This document shows positions 1 through 8,962 of a stretch of 64,000 bases of DNA, in pieces; position 1 is the stretch's first letter, and the number at the start of each line of letters is the position of its first letter. Where the stretch lies: positions 1-64,000 of the forward strand of contig JAKLPS010000017.1 in NCBI GenBank assembly GCA_022013695.1, in the 5' to 3' direction. The notes beneath the pieces are model-generated. The model did no database searches, was not told the origin of the DNA, and was given only the letters and a program-made list of their open reading frames with translations. This DNA is from Weeksellaceae bacterium (lineage in GTDB: Bacteria > Bacteroidota > Bacteroidia > Flavobacteriales > Weeksellaceae). The translations under genes and the position numbers were made by a program.

Positions 1-127
1 AGCTAAAACCTTTGAAGGATTAGCCACAAGAATTACCTCCAAAATCACATCTTTTACAATGATTCAATATCTCAATTTCTTTGTTTTCAAAAGAAGTTTG
101 AACAAAATTAAAATGAATTTATCCTAA
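1..127 (+). CDS. IS982-family transposase, C-terminal end only
   Basis: An open frame enters from the left edge (first full codon at position 2) and stops at TAA 125-127, giving 41 C-terminal residues. They include ATRITSKITSFTMIQYLNFF and end in NKIKMNLS. This matches, from memory, the end of IS982-family transposases, where an ATR/I-SKI-T-IQYLN segment is followed by a NRIK-type tail. The enzyme would be a DDE transposase that moves the element; its catalytic part lies outside the window. The stop codon sits inside the presumed right terminal repeat, as is usual in this family. The element is inserted in the SusC-type gene on the opposite strand. The family call rests on a short fragment. 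Confidence 0.7.
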   Translation, partial: AKTFEGLATRITSKITSFTMIQYLNFFVFKRSLNKIKMNLS

Positions 128-140
128 ATGCACAACAGGT
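1..140 (+). mobile_element. IS982-family insertion sequence, right end
   Basis: The right boundary is placed at 140/141. To the left lies the transposase tail and the sequence CCTAAATGCACAACAGGT (123-140), which resembles the terminal inverted repeat of IS982 elements (ACC-GTTGTGCA-T-AGG when read inward). To the right, the minus-strand SusC reading frame runs normally up to the residues NESTWY. The left end and target-site duplication are outside the window, so the boundary is inferred from where receptor homology stops. Confidence 0.65.
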
Positions 141-1606
141 ATATACCAAGTGCTTTCATTATATCGCGAAAATAAACTTCCTTCAAAGAAGTTTCCTTTC
201 ATCGTCAAATACTTGTAAGACTGATCCGCAAAAGATGTTCCCGCCATCGCCGTAATATCGTGCTCTCCAAAAGACTTAGTCCAGGTAAGTGTGTTATCCC
301 AGATGTAATCTTCGTAGGTTGCATTATTACGTGTAATCGTAGAGTTAGCTAATGTTCTTTGAAAACCTTTTTCACTGTTTACGAAGTACGGCAATTCCAT
401 CAGACGTTCATCTATTGTTCTACTGTTATAAGACAGTGTTGTTTTGAAGATTAATTCCTTCGGAAGTAAACTAACTTCGGCGTAAGCATTAAAATTGGTA
501 GATTTTTGAGTTCCTTTGTTATCCACATTATCCATTAGAGAAAATGGGTTATCGTGATCTCTGTATCCTAAAATTTGGGCATCGGCATAAGGGCGAACAG
601 TTGCGCTGGTAAATAATGGATCAAAAACAGGCATTACTGGCACGGCATAATAAATCTGTGACCAAGCAGAAGATGCGTCGTCATATTTTTCACCACGTGT
701 ATAGTTAATAACCGCACCCACGTTCAACCAGTTGGTGGCTTTTGCATCAATTTTTGCCCTCACATTAAATCTCTGGTAGCTATTTTTCATATCAAGAATC
801 CCGTCTTGGGAGAAATAGTTCCCACCCAAGGAGTAGGCTACTTTGTCCGATCCTCCGTCTACTGATAAACTGTGGCTCATGATTGGGGCAATCCTTAATG
901 CCTCTTTGTACCAATCGGTATTTACATTTGGAAGATTTGGGTTGGTTCTGCTTCTTCCGTACCTTGCAATAGCTGTGGCAATCGCATCGATTTCAAACTG
1001 AGACCCAGACTCCAAAGCGAAATTGGTAAACTGCTCGGTATTAGCCATTTTTGTAACATTATTGGCATACTGCGCACCATAATAAGTGTCATAAGAAATC
1101 TTGGGTTTTCTGTTGTAATTTCCTCCTTTTGTGGTAATGACAACCACCCCATTAGCTGCTAATACACCATAGATGGCAGAGGCAGAAGCGTCCTTCAGAA
1201 TTGTAAAATCCTGAATATCATTCGGACTCAAGAATTCAATATTATTTACAAAAAGTCCATCTACCACGTACAGCGGCTGATTGTCTCCGTACAAAGAGTG
1301 AATCCCTCTGATATTAATCTTAGGAGATTCACCTGGCGAGCCATTAGCAACGATCTGCACGCCGGCAACTTTTCCTTGCAAGGATTGTGTTGCTTGTCCT
1401 GCAGGCGTTTTTATAATGTCTGCAGCTTTTACCGTTGTAATAGCACTTGTAAGATCTACTTTTTTGGCAGATCCATATCCAATCACAACCACTTCCTCAA
1501 TTTTGTTCTCTTTGGTGACAGTGTCTTGTGTGGATTGGGCATGCAAATTGCCACCAAAATAGATCACAGCAATAAGCAATGGTAATTTCACATAATTTTT
1601 TCTCAT
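141..1606 (-). pseudogene. SusC/RagA TonB-linked outer membrane receptor, truncated by IS
   Basis: The N-terminal half of a SusC/RagA-type TonB-dependent receptor, which imports glycans or peptides across the outer membrane together with a SusD lipoprotein. The start is placed at ATG 1606 (MRKNYVKLPLLIAV), which gives a signal peptide ending near HAQ; the open frame could extend to 1678 but that would bury the signal peptide. A TonB-box-like EEVVVIGYG is followed directly by the plug domain (TPAGQATQSLQGKVAGVQIV, then NPLYVVDGL-like and DASASAIYG motifs). The CarboxypepD-like domain common at the N terminus of SusC is absent. About 490 residues remain of the usual ~1000. The frame leaves homology at position 141, where the IS begins, and stops six codons into it. 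No SusD partner lies upstream. Confidence 0.8.
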
Positions 1607-1860
1607 AATATTCTTAAGTATTATTTTCTTCCCCGAATATATATAATTTTTTAACATGACGTTAATTTTTATTAACAAATGATTAGAACACTGATTATCA
1701 GCTATAAAAATTACAATTTTAACATACTATGCAACAAATAATATCTTAAATCTTTCCCCTTTTTTTGGCGCAATATTTGTCATTCTAAGGAAAGAATATA
1801 TATCGATTCAAATAACGTATCAGAAATGTTATTAATTTTTCTAAATAAAATTATCTAATG

Positions 1861-2415
1861 ATGGACACAAACAGATTATCCAACCTGATGCAGGAGGCGC
1901 TAATAAAACAAATGACCAAGGAGGCACACGCCGCCCAAATTTTTTTGTCTTACGGATGCTGGGCTGATGCCAAAGGTTACAGCGGAATAGCCAATTTCCT
2001 CTATCGCCACGCACAAGAAGAGAGAAATCACATGATCAAATTGATGCGATACATCCTCGATAGAGGCGGCGAAGCAAGAGTGGAAGCGATCCCCGCTCCG
2101 CCAGAAAATCCAGAGAATTTGACAGACGCCTTCGGCAAAGTTTTTGAGCACGAAGTGGATAATACAACTGCAATCTACCAAATTGTAAATCTATCTTTTG
2201 AAGAAAAAGATTGGGCCACGTGGAATTTCATGCAATGGTTCGTAAAAGAGCAGATTGAAGAAGAAAAATTGGCCTTGGATTTAATAGACAAACTTAAAAT
2301 TGCCGGCGGAGACAGCGCAACCGACGAATCTCTGTTTACATTGGACCAATCATTGGAAACGGCTCCCGACAGCGTATCTCTGGCACAGGAAGCGACCGCC
2401 GAAAATCCTTCATAG
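1861..2415 (+). CDS. ftnA: bacterial non-heme ferritin
   Basis: A four-helix ferritin that oxidises Fe(II) and stores iron in a 24-mer in the cytoplasm. Candidate ferroxidase ligands are Glu21, the ERNH motif (Glu54 and His57) and Glu residues in the FEHEVDN and VKEQIEEE helices. About 184 residues, slightly longer than the usual ~165-175 because of an acidic, low-complexity C-terminal tail after about residue 158. Two ATG codons lie in tandem (1858 and 1861); the second gives the family-like start MDTNRLSN. The 250-bp region before it holds no clear TAnnTTTG box. A strong terminator follows at 2442. Confidence 0.9.
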   Translation: MDTNRLSNLMQEALIKQMTKEAHAAQIFLSYGCWADAKGYSGIANFLYRHAQEERNHMIKLMRYILDRGGEARVEAIPAPPENPENLTDAFGKVFEHEVDNTTAIYQIVNLSFEEKDWATWNFMQWFVKEQIEEEKLALDLIDKLKIAGGDSATDESLFTLDQSLETAPDSVSLAQEATAENPS

Positions 2416-2441
2416 GCACAAAATAAATATCACTAACTTTG

Positions 2442-2470
2442 ATCTCCGCTTTTTTTGCGGAGATTTTTCA
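2442..2470 (+). terminator. Rho-independent terminator after ferritin
   Basis: Perfect 8-bp stem ATCTCCGC (2442-2449) / GCGGAGAT (2457-2464) with a T-rich loop, followed by TTTTTCATTC. Confidence 0.85.
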
Positions 2471-2495
2471 TTCATAAAAATTACCTAAAAACAAA

Positions 2496-2801
2496 ATGGC
2501 AAATATCATAGAGAGCAATCACGATAACCAAGAGCAATTTTACAAATCCTTAAAAGAAAAACTGGAGCAGCAGCATAATTTCCCAGAAGAGTATCTATTC
2601 AAATTCATTGTTCCAGGCGACTCTGAGAAGATCACGGAAATTATCCGAATTTTTGATGGTCTTAAATATACATTATCCAACCGCGAAAGTTCCAAAGGAA
2701 AATATACCTCCGTTTCATTCTTATGCTTCGTGATGGATGCCGATCACGTGATTGATATCTATCAGAAAGTGGCCAAAATAGAAAATGTGATGATGCTTTG
2801 A
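2496..2801 (+). CDS. DUF493 family protein
   Basis: A 101-residue cytoplasmic protein of the DUF493/YbeD-like family, which has an ACT-like alpha/beta fold and no firmly established role in this phylum. The diagnostic part is EYLFKFIVPGD, then a GKYTSVSF strand and the closing helix and strand. The length is normal for the family. It sits 80 bp downstream of ferritin but behind a good terminator, so it probably has its own promoter, although no TAnnTTTG box is evident. There is no signal peptide or membrane segment. Confidence 0.8.
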   Translation: MANIIESNHDNQEQFYKSLKEKLEQQHNFPEEYLFKFIVPGDSEKITEIIRIFDGLKYTLSNRESSKGKYTSVSFLCFVMDADHVIDIYQKVAKIENVMML

Positions 2802-2892
2802 TCATAAATGATAAGCGATAAGTGAAGGATGATAAACCAACATACAAAATGGCGTTCAGTAATTGGACGCCACATTTTTTTGCCGGACTGCT

Positions 2893-3867
2893 TTATGAAT
2901 TTTCAAGAATATAGCTGAATATCAAGGGCGCACAGATGGTCGCATCACTTTCCACGATATATTTCGGTGTATTGATATCCAATTTGCCCCACGTAATTTT
3001 TTCATTTGGAACGGCGCCAGAGTATGATCCATAAGAGGTTGTGGAATCTGAAATCTGACAGAAATAACTCCAAAACGGAACATCGTGCATTTCCATATCC
3101 TGATAAAGCATCGGAACTACACAAATGGCGAAATCTCCAGCGATGCCACCCCCGATTTGGAAAAATCCAACGCCTTTTCCCCCGGAATTCTTTGGATACC
3201 AATCCGCCAAATAGGCCATATATTCGATTCCAGATTTCATTGTAGAAAACTTCAAATCACCTTTGATGCAATAGGATGTGAAAATATTACCCATCGTAGA
3301 ATCTTCCCATCCAGGAACAACGATTGGGAGATTTTTCTCTGCCGCAGCAATCATCCAAGAATTTTCTCGTGGGATCTCGTAATACTGTTCCAGAACGCCG
3401 GAGAGAACCATCTTGTACATATACTCGTGCGGAAAATATCGTTCTCCTTTTTCGTCGGCATCTTTCCAGATTTCATAGATATGTTTCTGCAATCTTCTGA
3501 AAGCTTCTTCCTCCGGGATGCAGGTATCAGTCACTCGATTTAGTCCTCTTTCCAACAACTCCCACTCTTCCTGAGGCGTAAGATCTCGGTAATGAGGAAC
3601 ACGTTCGTAATGCGAATGCGCCACCAGATTCATCAAATCCTCCTCGAGGTTGGCGCCGGTGCAAGAAATAAAATCCACTTTTCCTTGGCGAATCATCTCC
3701 GCGAGAATTTTACCTAATTCCGCAGTGGACATAGCGCCTGCAAGCGTGATCATCATTTTTCCGCCATCCTTCAAATGCGCTACATAAGCTTTGGAAGCAT
3801 CTACCAGTGCGGCTGCATTGAAGTGCAAATAATATTTTTCTATGAACTGAGTAATCGGTTTGCTCAT
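2893..3867 (-). CDS. deoxyhypusine synthase-like family protein
   Basis: Homologous to deoxyhypusine synthase, which uses NAD and spermidine to modify eIF5A. Bacteria lack hypusinated eIF5A, so bacterial relatives are thought to act in polyamine metabolism, for example as homospermidine-synthase-like enzymes. Visible motifs are TLAGAMSTAELG, a SCTGANLEEDL segment, PGWEDSTMGN and GKGVGFFQIGGGIAGDF. The TWGK motif contains the catalytic-type Lys295, equivalent to the lysine in SWGK of the human enzyme. The start is set at ATG 3867 (324 residues) because a promoter -7 box at 3886-3893 lies inside the longer open frame starting at 3888. No other polyamine gene is adjacent. Confidence 0.85.
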   Translation of the reverse strand: MSKPITQFIEKYYLHFNAAALVDASKAYVAHLKDGGKMMITLAGAMSTAELGKILAEMIRQGKVDFISCTGANLEEDLMNLVAHSHYERVPHYRDLTPQEEWELLERGLNRVTDTCIPEEEAFRRLQKHIYEIWKDADEKGERYFPHEYMYKMVLSGVLEQYYEIPRENSWMIAAAEKNLPIVVPGWEDSTMGNIFTSYCIKGDLKFSTMKSGIEYMAYLADWYPKNSGGKGVGFFQIGGGIAGDFAICVVPMLYQDMEMHDVPFWSYFCQISDSTTSYGSYSGAVPNEKITWGKLDINTPKYIVESDATICAPLIFSYILENS

Positions 3868-3885
3868 TGGGTCTAAAAATTTCCG

Positions 3886-3893
3886 CAAAGATA
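3886..3893 (-). promoter_or_regulatory. promoter -7 box TATCTTTG for the DHS-like gene
   Basis: Read on the minus strand this is TATCTTTG, matching the Bacteroidota consensus TAnnTTTG, 18 bp upstream of ATG 3867. No obvious TTG-type -33 element is seen because the terminator hairpin of the upstream gene occupies that region. Confidence 0.6.
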
Positions 3894-3904
3894 ATAAATA
3901 AAAA

Positions 3905-3924
3905 AGAGAGCCCTAGAGCTCTCT
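3905..3924 (-). terminator. Rho-independent terminator of the T9SS cargo gene
   Basis: Perfect 7-bp stem AGAGAGC/GCTCTCT. Read on the minus strand it is followed by TTTTTTATTTATT. It lies between the T9SS cargo gene and the promoter of the DHS-like gene. Confidence 0.75.
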
Positions 3925-3947
3925 GTCATTATAATTTTTAACGCAAT

Positions 3948-4961
3948 TTATTTCTTTATAAATTTCTGAGTTTGAACCTCAACGCCCGTATTAATGTTAA
4001 TAAGATAAGTTCCTTTGGCCAAATTGCTAACATCCACTTTATTTTCTGTAAGATTAGCTTTTATTTTTTTGCCGGAAAAGTCATATACCTCTACACTTTT
4101 TACTTTTTTAGAATAGCTAATATTTAGTACATCCACAGCTGGATTTGGATATACCGTGGCTATTTCAGATCCTATCTGACCTTTAACTTCGACGGCTCCT
4201 AAGAATTGATCTGCCACTTTAGCTTCAATTACATAATTATCAAATCCCGCAGTTGTGGAAGCGTTGTTTCCAGTTGCATACGAAGTGAAAACGTCGTGCT
4301 CCACAGGATCGGAACCTCCTAAGGTTGTGTATCCAGTAACACTCAACAATAACGGCGTTCCATTTCCAATTTTAATATAGGTATCTCCGGTGTTATAATC
4401 ATAAGCATACTGAAGAGTTACCCAAGTATTCGCTGGAAAAGTTGCCGTAGAAACACCAGTAATATTATAGAATCCAGATGCTGCCCCACTAAGGTACATC
4501 ATAGCGTTGATTTGTTTGGTACCAGAATTATAAGTTGCCCCAACAATTCCACTGGTCGCACTTGCAAGATATGATCCAGAACGGTTTGTTCCCGTGGCAG
4601 TGCCTGTGTAAATCTCAATCTTCCCATACAGGAAGTCATTGCCCGCAGTTCTTGCGGCCCAAGCGTCGGACAAAGCCATACCATCCATCCAAGTATATCT
4701 AGAGGAAGCAGTGGCAGCCGTACTACCATTTTTTATTTGCAAAGATTTGCCGTGAGCAGCATCAATACTTGCAATATTATAATCTGCAACCGCACCGTAG
4801 TAAGAATAAATTCCTCCTTGACCGGCGGTTAATCCATCGACCGTTCCGCCCACGTTTCCTAAAGTAAGAGCATCATAATTGTAAGCTTCTAAAACCTGAG
4901 CTTGTACAGTGGAAACAAATGTGGCACTTAAAAAAAATGCGGAAAGTAAAATTTTTTTCAT
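3948..4961 (-). CDS. T9SS type A sorting domain-containing secreted protein
   Basis: A 337-residue secreted protein. The N terminus has a signal peptide (MKKILLSAFFLSATFVSTVQAQ). Residues about 23-245 look like an all-beta, Gly/Ser/Thr-rich passenger, possibly a lectin-like jelly roll (TWVTLQYAYDYNTGDTYIKI, NAMMYLSG). The last ~75 residues are a T9SS type A sorting domain: VYPNPAVDVLNI, VEVYDFSGKKI, LAKGTYLININT, ending KFIKK. Such domains direct export through the PorSS machinery and attachment to the cell surface or release. The passenger was not assigned to a named family. It is monocistronic, with a terminator directly downstream. Confidence 0.85.
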   Translation of the reverse strand: MKKILLSAFFLSATFVSTVQAQVLEAYNYDALTLGNVGGTVDGLTAGQGGIYSYYGAVADYNIASIDAAHGKSLQIKNGSTAATASSRYTWMDGMALSDAWAARTAGNDFLYGKIEIYTGTATGTNRSGSYLASATSGIVGATYNSGTKQINAMMYLSGAASGFYNITGVSTATFPANTWVTLQYAYDYNTGDTYIKIGNGTPLLLSVTGYTTLGGSDPVEHDVFTSYATGNNASTTAGFDNYVIEAKVADQFLGAVEVKGQIGSEIATVYPNPAVDVLNISYSKKVKSVEVYDFSGKKIKANLTENKVDVSNLAKGTYLININTGVEVQTQKFIKK

Positions 4962-5074
4962 AATAAAAATTATTTTAATGTTAATATTAATACAATGTTA
5001 CAATCTTTTTTTTATGTAAGCAAGTACTTTAACTTTAAAATAGCAGATATAGTGATATTTTCTAAGAGATAGCT

Positions 5075-5082
5075 TAATTTTG
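5075..5082 (+). promoter_or_regulatory. promoter -7 box TAATTTTG for the ABC-F gene
   Basis: TAATTTTG fits TAnnTTTG and lies 27 bp before ATG 5110. It overlaps a TTG codon (5080) that would otherwise be a possible start, which argues against that longer start. Confidence 0.65.
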
Positions 5083-5109
5083 CACATTCAAATAAAATAC
5101 AGACAACAA

Positions 5110-7038
5110 ATGCTTTCGGTTCAGGGTTTAGGATTACATCACGCAGGAAATTATCTTTTCAAAGACACCAATTTTACGATCAAAAAAGGCGACAAAATCG
5201 GGCTCGTTGGTAAAAACGGCGCTGGAAAATCTACACTTCTAAAAATACTTTCCGGAGAAATCGCTTTCTACGAAGGCAACGTGATCCCAGAAGGCAACAT
5301 CACCATCGGCTTCCTAAAGCAAGATCTGGATTTCGTAAAAGGAAGAACCGTCTGGGACGAGACGATGCAGGCTTTTGAAAAAATCAATGCATTGAAAAAT
5401 GAATTGGAGGATGTCAACCATCAGCTGGCAACCAGAACCGATTACGAAAGTGATGCTTACAGCGATCTCATTCACAAGATGACGGACCTCAACGATCTCT
5501 TGATGAACCACGATGCTTATAATCTGGAAGGCGATGTGGAGAAAATTCTCTTTGGATTGGGTTTCAAAGCCGATGATTTTCACAAAATAACCGACGAATT
5601 TTCGGGAGGTTGGAGGATGAGAATCGAGCTTGCAAAACTATTGCTTCAGCAAAATGATCTGATGCTGCTGGATGAGCCGACCAACCACCTCGATATGGAA
5701 TCTATCATTTGGCTGGAGGATTTTCTGAAAGATTATCAAGGATCAATGTTGCTGGTGAGCCACGATAAGCAGTTTATGACCTCCACTTGCAACCGAACTT
5801 TTGATATCAACAACAAAAAAATCGACGACTACAAAGCCAACTATTCCAAATATCTGGAACTGAGAAAAGACAGAAAGGAAAAACTCATCCAAGCGAAAAA
5901 AAATCAGGATGCAGAGATCAAACATACCGAGGAACTCATCAATAAATTCCGGGCGAGCGCTTCTAAAGCCTCGTTTGCGCAATCCTTGATCAAAAAGCTG
6001 GACAAAGTAGAACGCATAGAAGTTGAGAATGAAGATGTTTCCAAATTCAATATTCGCTTTCAGCCGGGTATCACGCCGGGGAAAGTGATTTTCGAAGCAC
6101 AAAATCTCGGGAAAGCTTATGGTAACAAGCAGATTTTTGATCACGTAGATTTCTTCGTAGAACGTGGCGACCGAATCGCACTTCTGGGCCAAAACGGGCA
6201 GGGAAAGACCACATTGGCCAAAATTCTCGCCGGAGACATCACCGATTATTCCGGTACGTGGAACTTGGGTCACAATGTGAATATCGGATACTTTGCTCAG
6301 AATCAGGAAGAAGTTTTGACGCCAGACAAAACCGTTTTGCAAGAAGCAGAAGATAGCGCCACAGAGGAAACCAGACCGCGCGTGCGCGATCTGCTGGGCT
6401 CTTTCCTTTTCACAGGCGACGATGTGACCAAGAAAACCAAAGTGCTCTCGGGAGGCGAAAGAAACCGGTTAGCGCTTTGTAAACTTTTGCTACGCCCGTT
6501 CAACACACTGATAATGGATGAACCAACGAACCACTTGGACATCCAATCTAAGGAAATTATCAAGCTGGCTCTCCAGAAGTTCGAAGGGACGTTGATCGTG
6601 ATCTCGCACGACCGCGAGTTTCTGCAAGGATTGACGGACAAGATTTTCGAATTCCGAGACGGAAAGATGAAGGAATTCCTCGGAACCATCGACGAATATT
6701 TGGAATACCGCCAAAAAGAAAGCATCCGCGAGATCTCTGCCGAGAAAGCCAAATTGCATCAGGAAGAAGTTCCCGAAGCAAAAGTTAAAGCTCCGGAGCA
6801 AATGAAGCCTCAAGAATCAAATATCATTGTAAGTAAAGAGCAAAAAAGTATCCAAAACAAAATCAAAAAAGTAGAAGAAAAAATCTCTGAACTGGAACTG
6901 AAAATCGAGGCATTCGAAAGTTCGTTTACCAAAGAAAATCCTTCGGAACAGGTTTTGGAATCGTACAATAAAACGAAAGAAGAATTGGATCTTACCTTGC
7001 AGGAGTGGGAATTTCTTGGAACTCAGTTGGAAATCTAA
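5110..7038 (+). CDS. ABC-F family ATP-binding protein
   Basis: A soluble protein with two ABC ATPase domains and no membrane segments, as in the ABC-F translation factors and ribosome-protection proteins (Uup, EttA and relatives). Domain 1: Walker A GKNGAGKST (34-42), signature FSGGW near 163, Walker B LMLLDEPTNHLD near 185. A charged linker follows (ELRKDRKEKLIQAKKNQDAE). Domain 2: Walker A GQNGQGKTT near 359, signature LSGGERNR near 444, Walker B LIMDEPTNHLD near 466. The C terminus (about 545-642) is a Lys/Glu-rich coiled coil, as in Uup. That and the overall length suggest a general Uup-like translation factor rather than an antibiotic-resistance ABC-F, but the subfamily is not certain. 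Confidence 0.93.
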   Translation: MLSVQGLGLHHAGNYLFKDTNFTIKKGDKIGLVGKNGAGKSTLLKILSGEIAFYEGNVIPEGNITIGFLKQDLDFVKGRTVWDETMQAFEKINALKNELEDVNHQLATRTDYESDAYSDLIHKMTDLNDLLMNHDAYNLEGDVEKILFGLGFKADDFHKITDEFSGGWRMRIELAKLLLQQNDLMLLDEPTNHLDMESIIWLEDFLKDYQGSMLLVSHDKQFMTSTCNRTFDINNKKIDDYKANYSKYLELRKDRKEKLIQAKKNQDAEIKHTEELINKFRASASKASFAQSLIKKLDKVERIEVENEDVSKFNIRFQPGITPGKVIFEAQNLGKAYGNKQIFDHVDFFVERGDRIALLGQNGQGKTTLAKILAGDITDYSGTWNLGHNVNIGYFAQNQEEVLTPDKTVLQEAEDSATEETRPRVRDLLGSFLFTGDDVTKKTKVLSGGERNRLALCKLLLRPFNTLIMDEPTNHLDIQSKEIIKLALQKFEGTLIVISHDREFLQGLTDKIFEFRDGKMKEFLGTIDEYLEYRQKESIREISAEKAKLHQEEVPEAKVKAPEQMKPQESNIIVSKEQKSIQNKIKKVEEKISELELKIEAFESSFTKENPSEQVLESYNKTKEELDLTLQEWEFLGTQLEI

Positions 7039-7108
7039 AAAATGCTGAAAATTCTCGGAATCCAATGGATCTGATTGCGAAAAGAATCAAAATATACCCA
7101 GAACCGTT

Positions 7109-8962
7109 CTATTGATCGTCTTCTTCGGCACCGCCCCAATGGTTTTCATCGAAGGAAATACTGTCGAGAGCCAGCAATTGTGCTTCTCGTTCCACCGTTT
7201 CCCGTAATGTAAATGTGACCATATTTTCCTTTTTTTCTTTGGCAAGTTTTCGGGTCATTGCTTTATCGATCGTCATAAAACGCTTGCCCATCCGTCTCGC
7301 CGTGTATCTTCGCATTCCGGATTCTGCTAGCACATCCACTGCCATATCAACGGCGGTTCCCAGAGTTTCTCGGTAAATATTATCAACATTTTTATTGATA
7401 AACTGGTAGGCATCTATGCGGTTTTTGGCTCGCACAAAGATCTTGATATGAGGATAATTCTCTTTGACGTAATCCACCAGCAGCTTGTTTTTTTCCGGAT
7501 CATCCAGACAGAGAACGAGCAGATCGGCATCCTCGATACCGGCCGAACGCAGCAATGCCGGCTTCGTGGCATCGCCATAATAGACATTGAAGCCGTTGGC
7601 TCGCAATAGGGCAACCCGCTCGGGATCGTTATCCAAAACGGTAGCCCGCACACCGTTGGATTTCAGCAATCTACCCACCGTACTGCCAAAATATCCGAAG
7701 CCGACGATGATGATCTTGCGCTGCTTAATGATTCCCAACTCTGCCTTTCCTTCATCGGAATCATCTTTTATAAAATGCTTGTCCAGTACTTTTTCTTTGA
7801 AGATCAAGAGCAAGGGCGAGATGCACATCGTAATGGCGACGATAGCCATCAATTCTGAATTGGCTTGATAATCTATTAGAAATAAACTGGCAGAGAAATT
7901 TATCAAAACAAAAGCAAACTCCCCGACTTGGGAAAGGGCAAATGCGAGGAAGAAACTCTGCTCTGTATTCATTTTATAATACTTGCCGATGCCAAATAGC
8001 ACGATGGCCTTAATTGCTAAAACGACAAACGCCGCAGAAAAAATGAAAAAAGGTTTGGACGCAATGACATCAAAATTGATGGTGGCGCCCACACTGACAA
8101 AAAAAACGGCCAGCAACAGCCCTTTGAACGGATCGATGTTGCTTTCCAACTCGTGCCGAAACTCGCTGTTGGCCAGCATCACTCCTGCGATGAAAGCGCC
8201 TAAGGCCGGACTCAAGCCAATCGAGATCATCAGTTCTGAAACTCCAATGACCAGGAATAATGAGGCCGCGGTGAGGAGCTCATTGAGTCCGGATTTGGAA
8301 ACAAATCTGAGAAATGGAACGAAGACATACCGCCCGAGCAAAATTAAGATCAATATGGCGCCGATGACGGTGTAAGGCTGCAGCCATTCTGGGATGTAAT
8401 GCAGCAAAAATTTCTCGTGATCGGCTTGCGATATGGCTCTTTGCGATCGTGAGAAAAAAGGCAAAAGTGCCAAAATAGGAATGACCGCAATGTCCTGAAA
8501 AAGCAAAATAGAAAAGGATGATTCGCCACTCACGGTGTGGAAAAGATTCTTCTCCTTCAAAGTTTGCAACACAATCGCAGTGGACGACATTGCAAAACAT
8601 AGTGAAATAATTATGGATTTCTGCAACCCGAAACCGGCAATATAAAAAACAGTGAAAATCCCGACGATACTTAGCAGCATTTGACTCAATCCCAATCCTA
8701 GAATCCTTTTTCTGATTTGCCAGAGTTTCTGCGGTTCCAGCTCCAGACCTACCAAAAACAAAAGCATAATCACGCCCAATTCCGATGCGTGCATAATATC
8801 TTGTGCGTCTTCGCCCGTCAATTGTAAACAAAAAGGACCGATCAAAATGCCGCCTAAAAGATATCCAATCACGGAGCTCAAACCCAGCTTTTTCCCGAGC
8901 GGCACCATAATGATGGCAACGCCTAAAAAGATGAGAATCGTCATTGCAATTGAATTTTCCAT
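7109..8962 (-). CDS. KefB/KefC-like monovalent cation:proton antiporter (CPA2)
   Basis: An inner-membrane CPA2 antiporter of 617 residues. The first ~390 residues form about 12 membrane segments (AIIMVPLGKKLGLSSVIGYL, ELGVIMLLFLVGLEL, SLSLVIGVSELMIS-like, SPALGAFIAGVMLANSEF). From about 415 comes an RCK/TrkA-N nucleotide-binding domain with IIIVGFGYFGS (GxGxxG), then NPERVALLRANG-type and ADLLVLCLDD strands. Kef systems export K+ in exchange for H+, acidifying the cytoplasm during electrophile stress. The ATG overlaps the stop of the upstream flavodoxin-fold gene (TAATG), so the two are translationally coupled like E. coli kefFC. Whether glutathione or another thiol gates it here is unknown. 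Confidence 0.9.
   Translation of the reverse strand: MENSIAMTILIFLGVAIIMVPLGKKLGLSSVIGYLLGGILIGPFCLQLTGEDAQDIMHASELGVIMLLFLVGLELEPQKLWQIRKRILGLGLSQMLLSIVGIFTVFYIAGFGLQKSIIISLCFAMSSTAIVLQTLKEKNLFHTVSGESSFSILLFQDIAVIPILALLPFFSRSQRAISQADHEKFLLHYIPEWLQPYTVIGAILILILLGRYVFVPFLRFVSKSGLNELLTAASLFLVIGVSELMISIGLSPALGAFIAGVMLANSEFRHELESNIDPFKGLLLAVFFVSVGATINFDVIASKPFFIFSAAFVVLAIKAIVLFGIGKYYKMNTEQSFFLAFALSQVGEFAFVLINFSASLFLIDYQANSELMAIVAITMCISPLLLIFKEKVLDKHFIKDDSDEGKAELGIIKQRKIIIVGFGYFGSTVGRLLKSNGVRATVLDNDPERVALLRANGFNVYYGDATKPALLRSAGIEDADLLVLCLDDPEKNKLLVDYVKENYPHIKIFVRAKNRIDAYQFINKNVDNIYRETLGTAVDMAVDVLAESGMRRYTARRMGKRFMTIDKAMTRKLAKEKKENMVTFTLRETVEREAQLLALDSISFDENHWGGAEEDDQ

Noticed and set aside
5080-5109. 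TTG start extending the ABC-F protein by ten residues
   Set aside because: The TTG lies within a good -7 promoter box, so it would not be transcribed; ATG 5110 gives the family-like N terminus.
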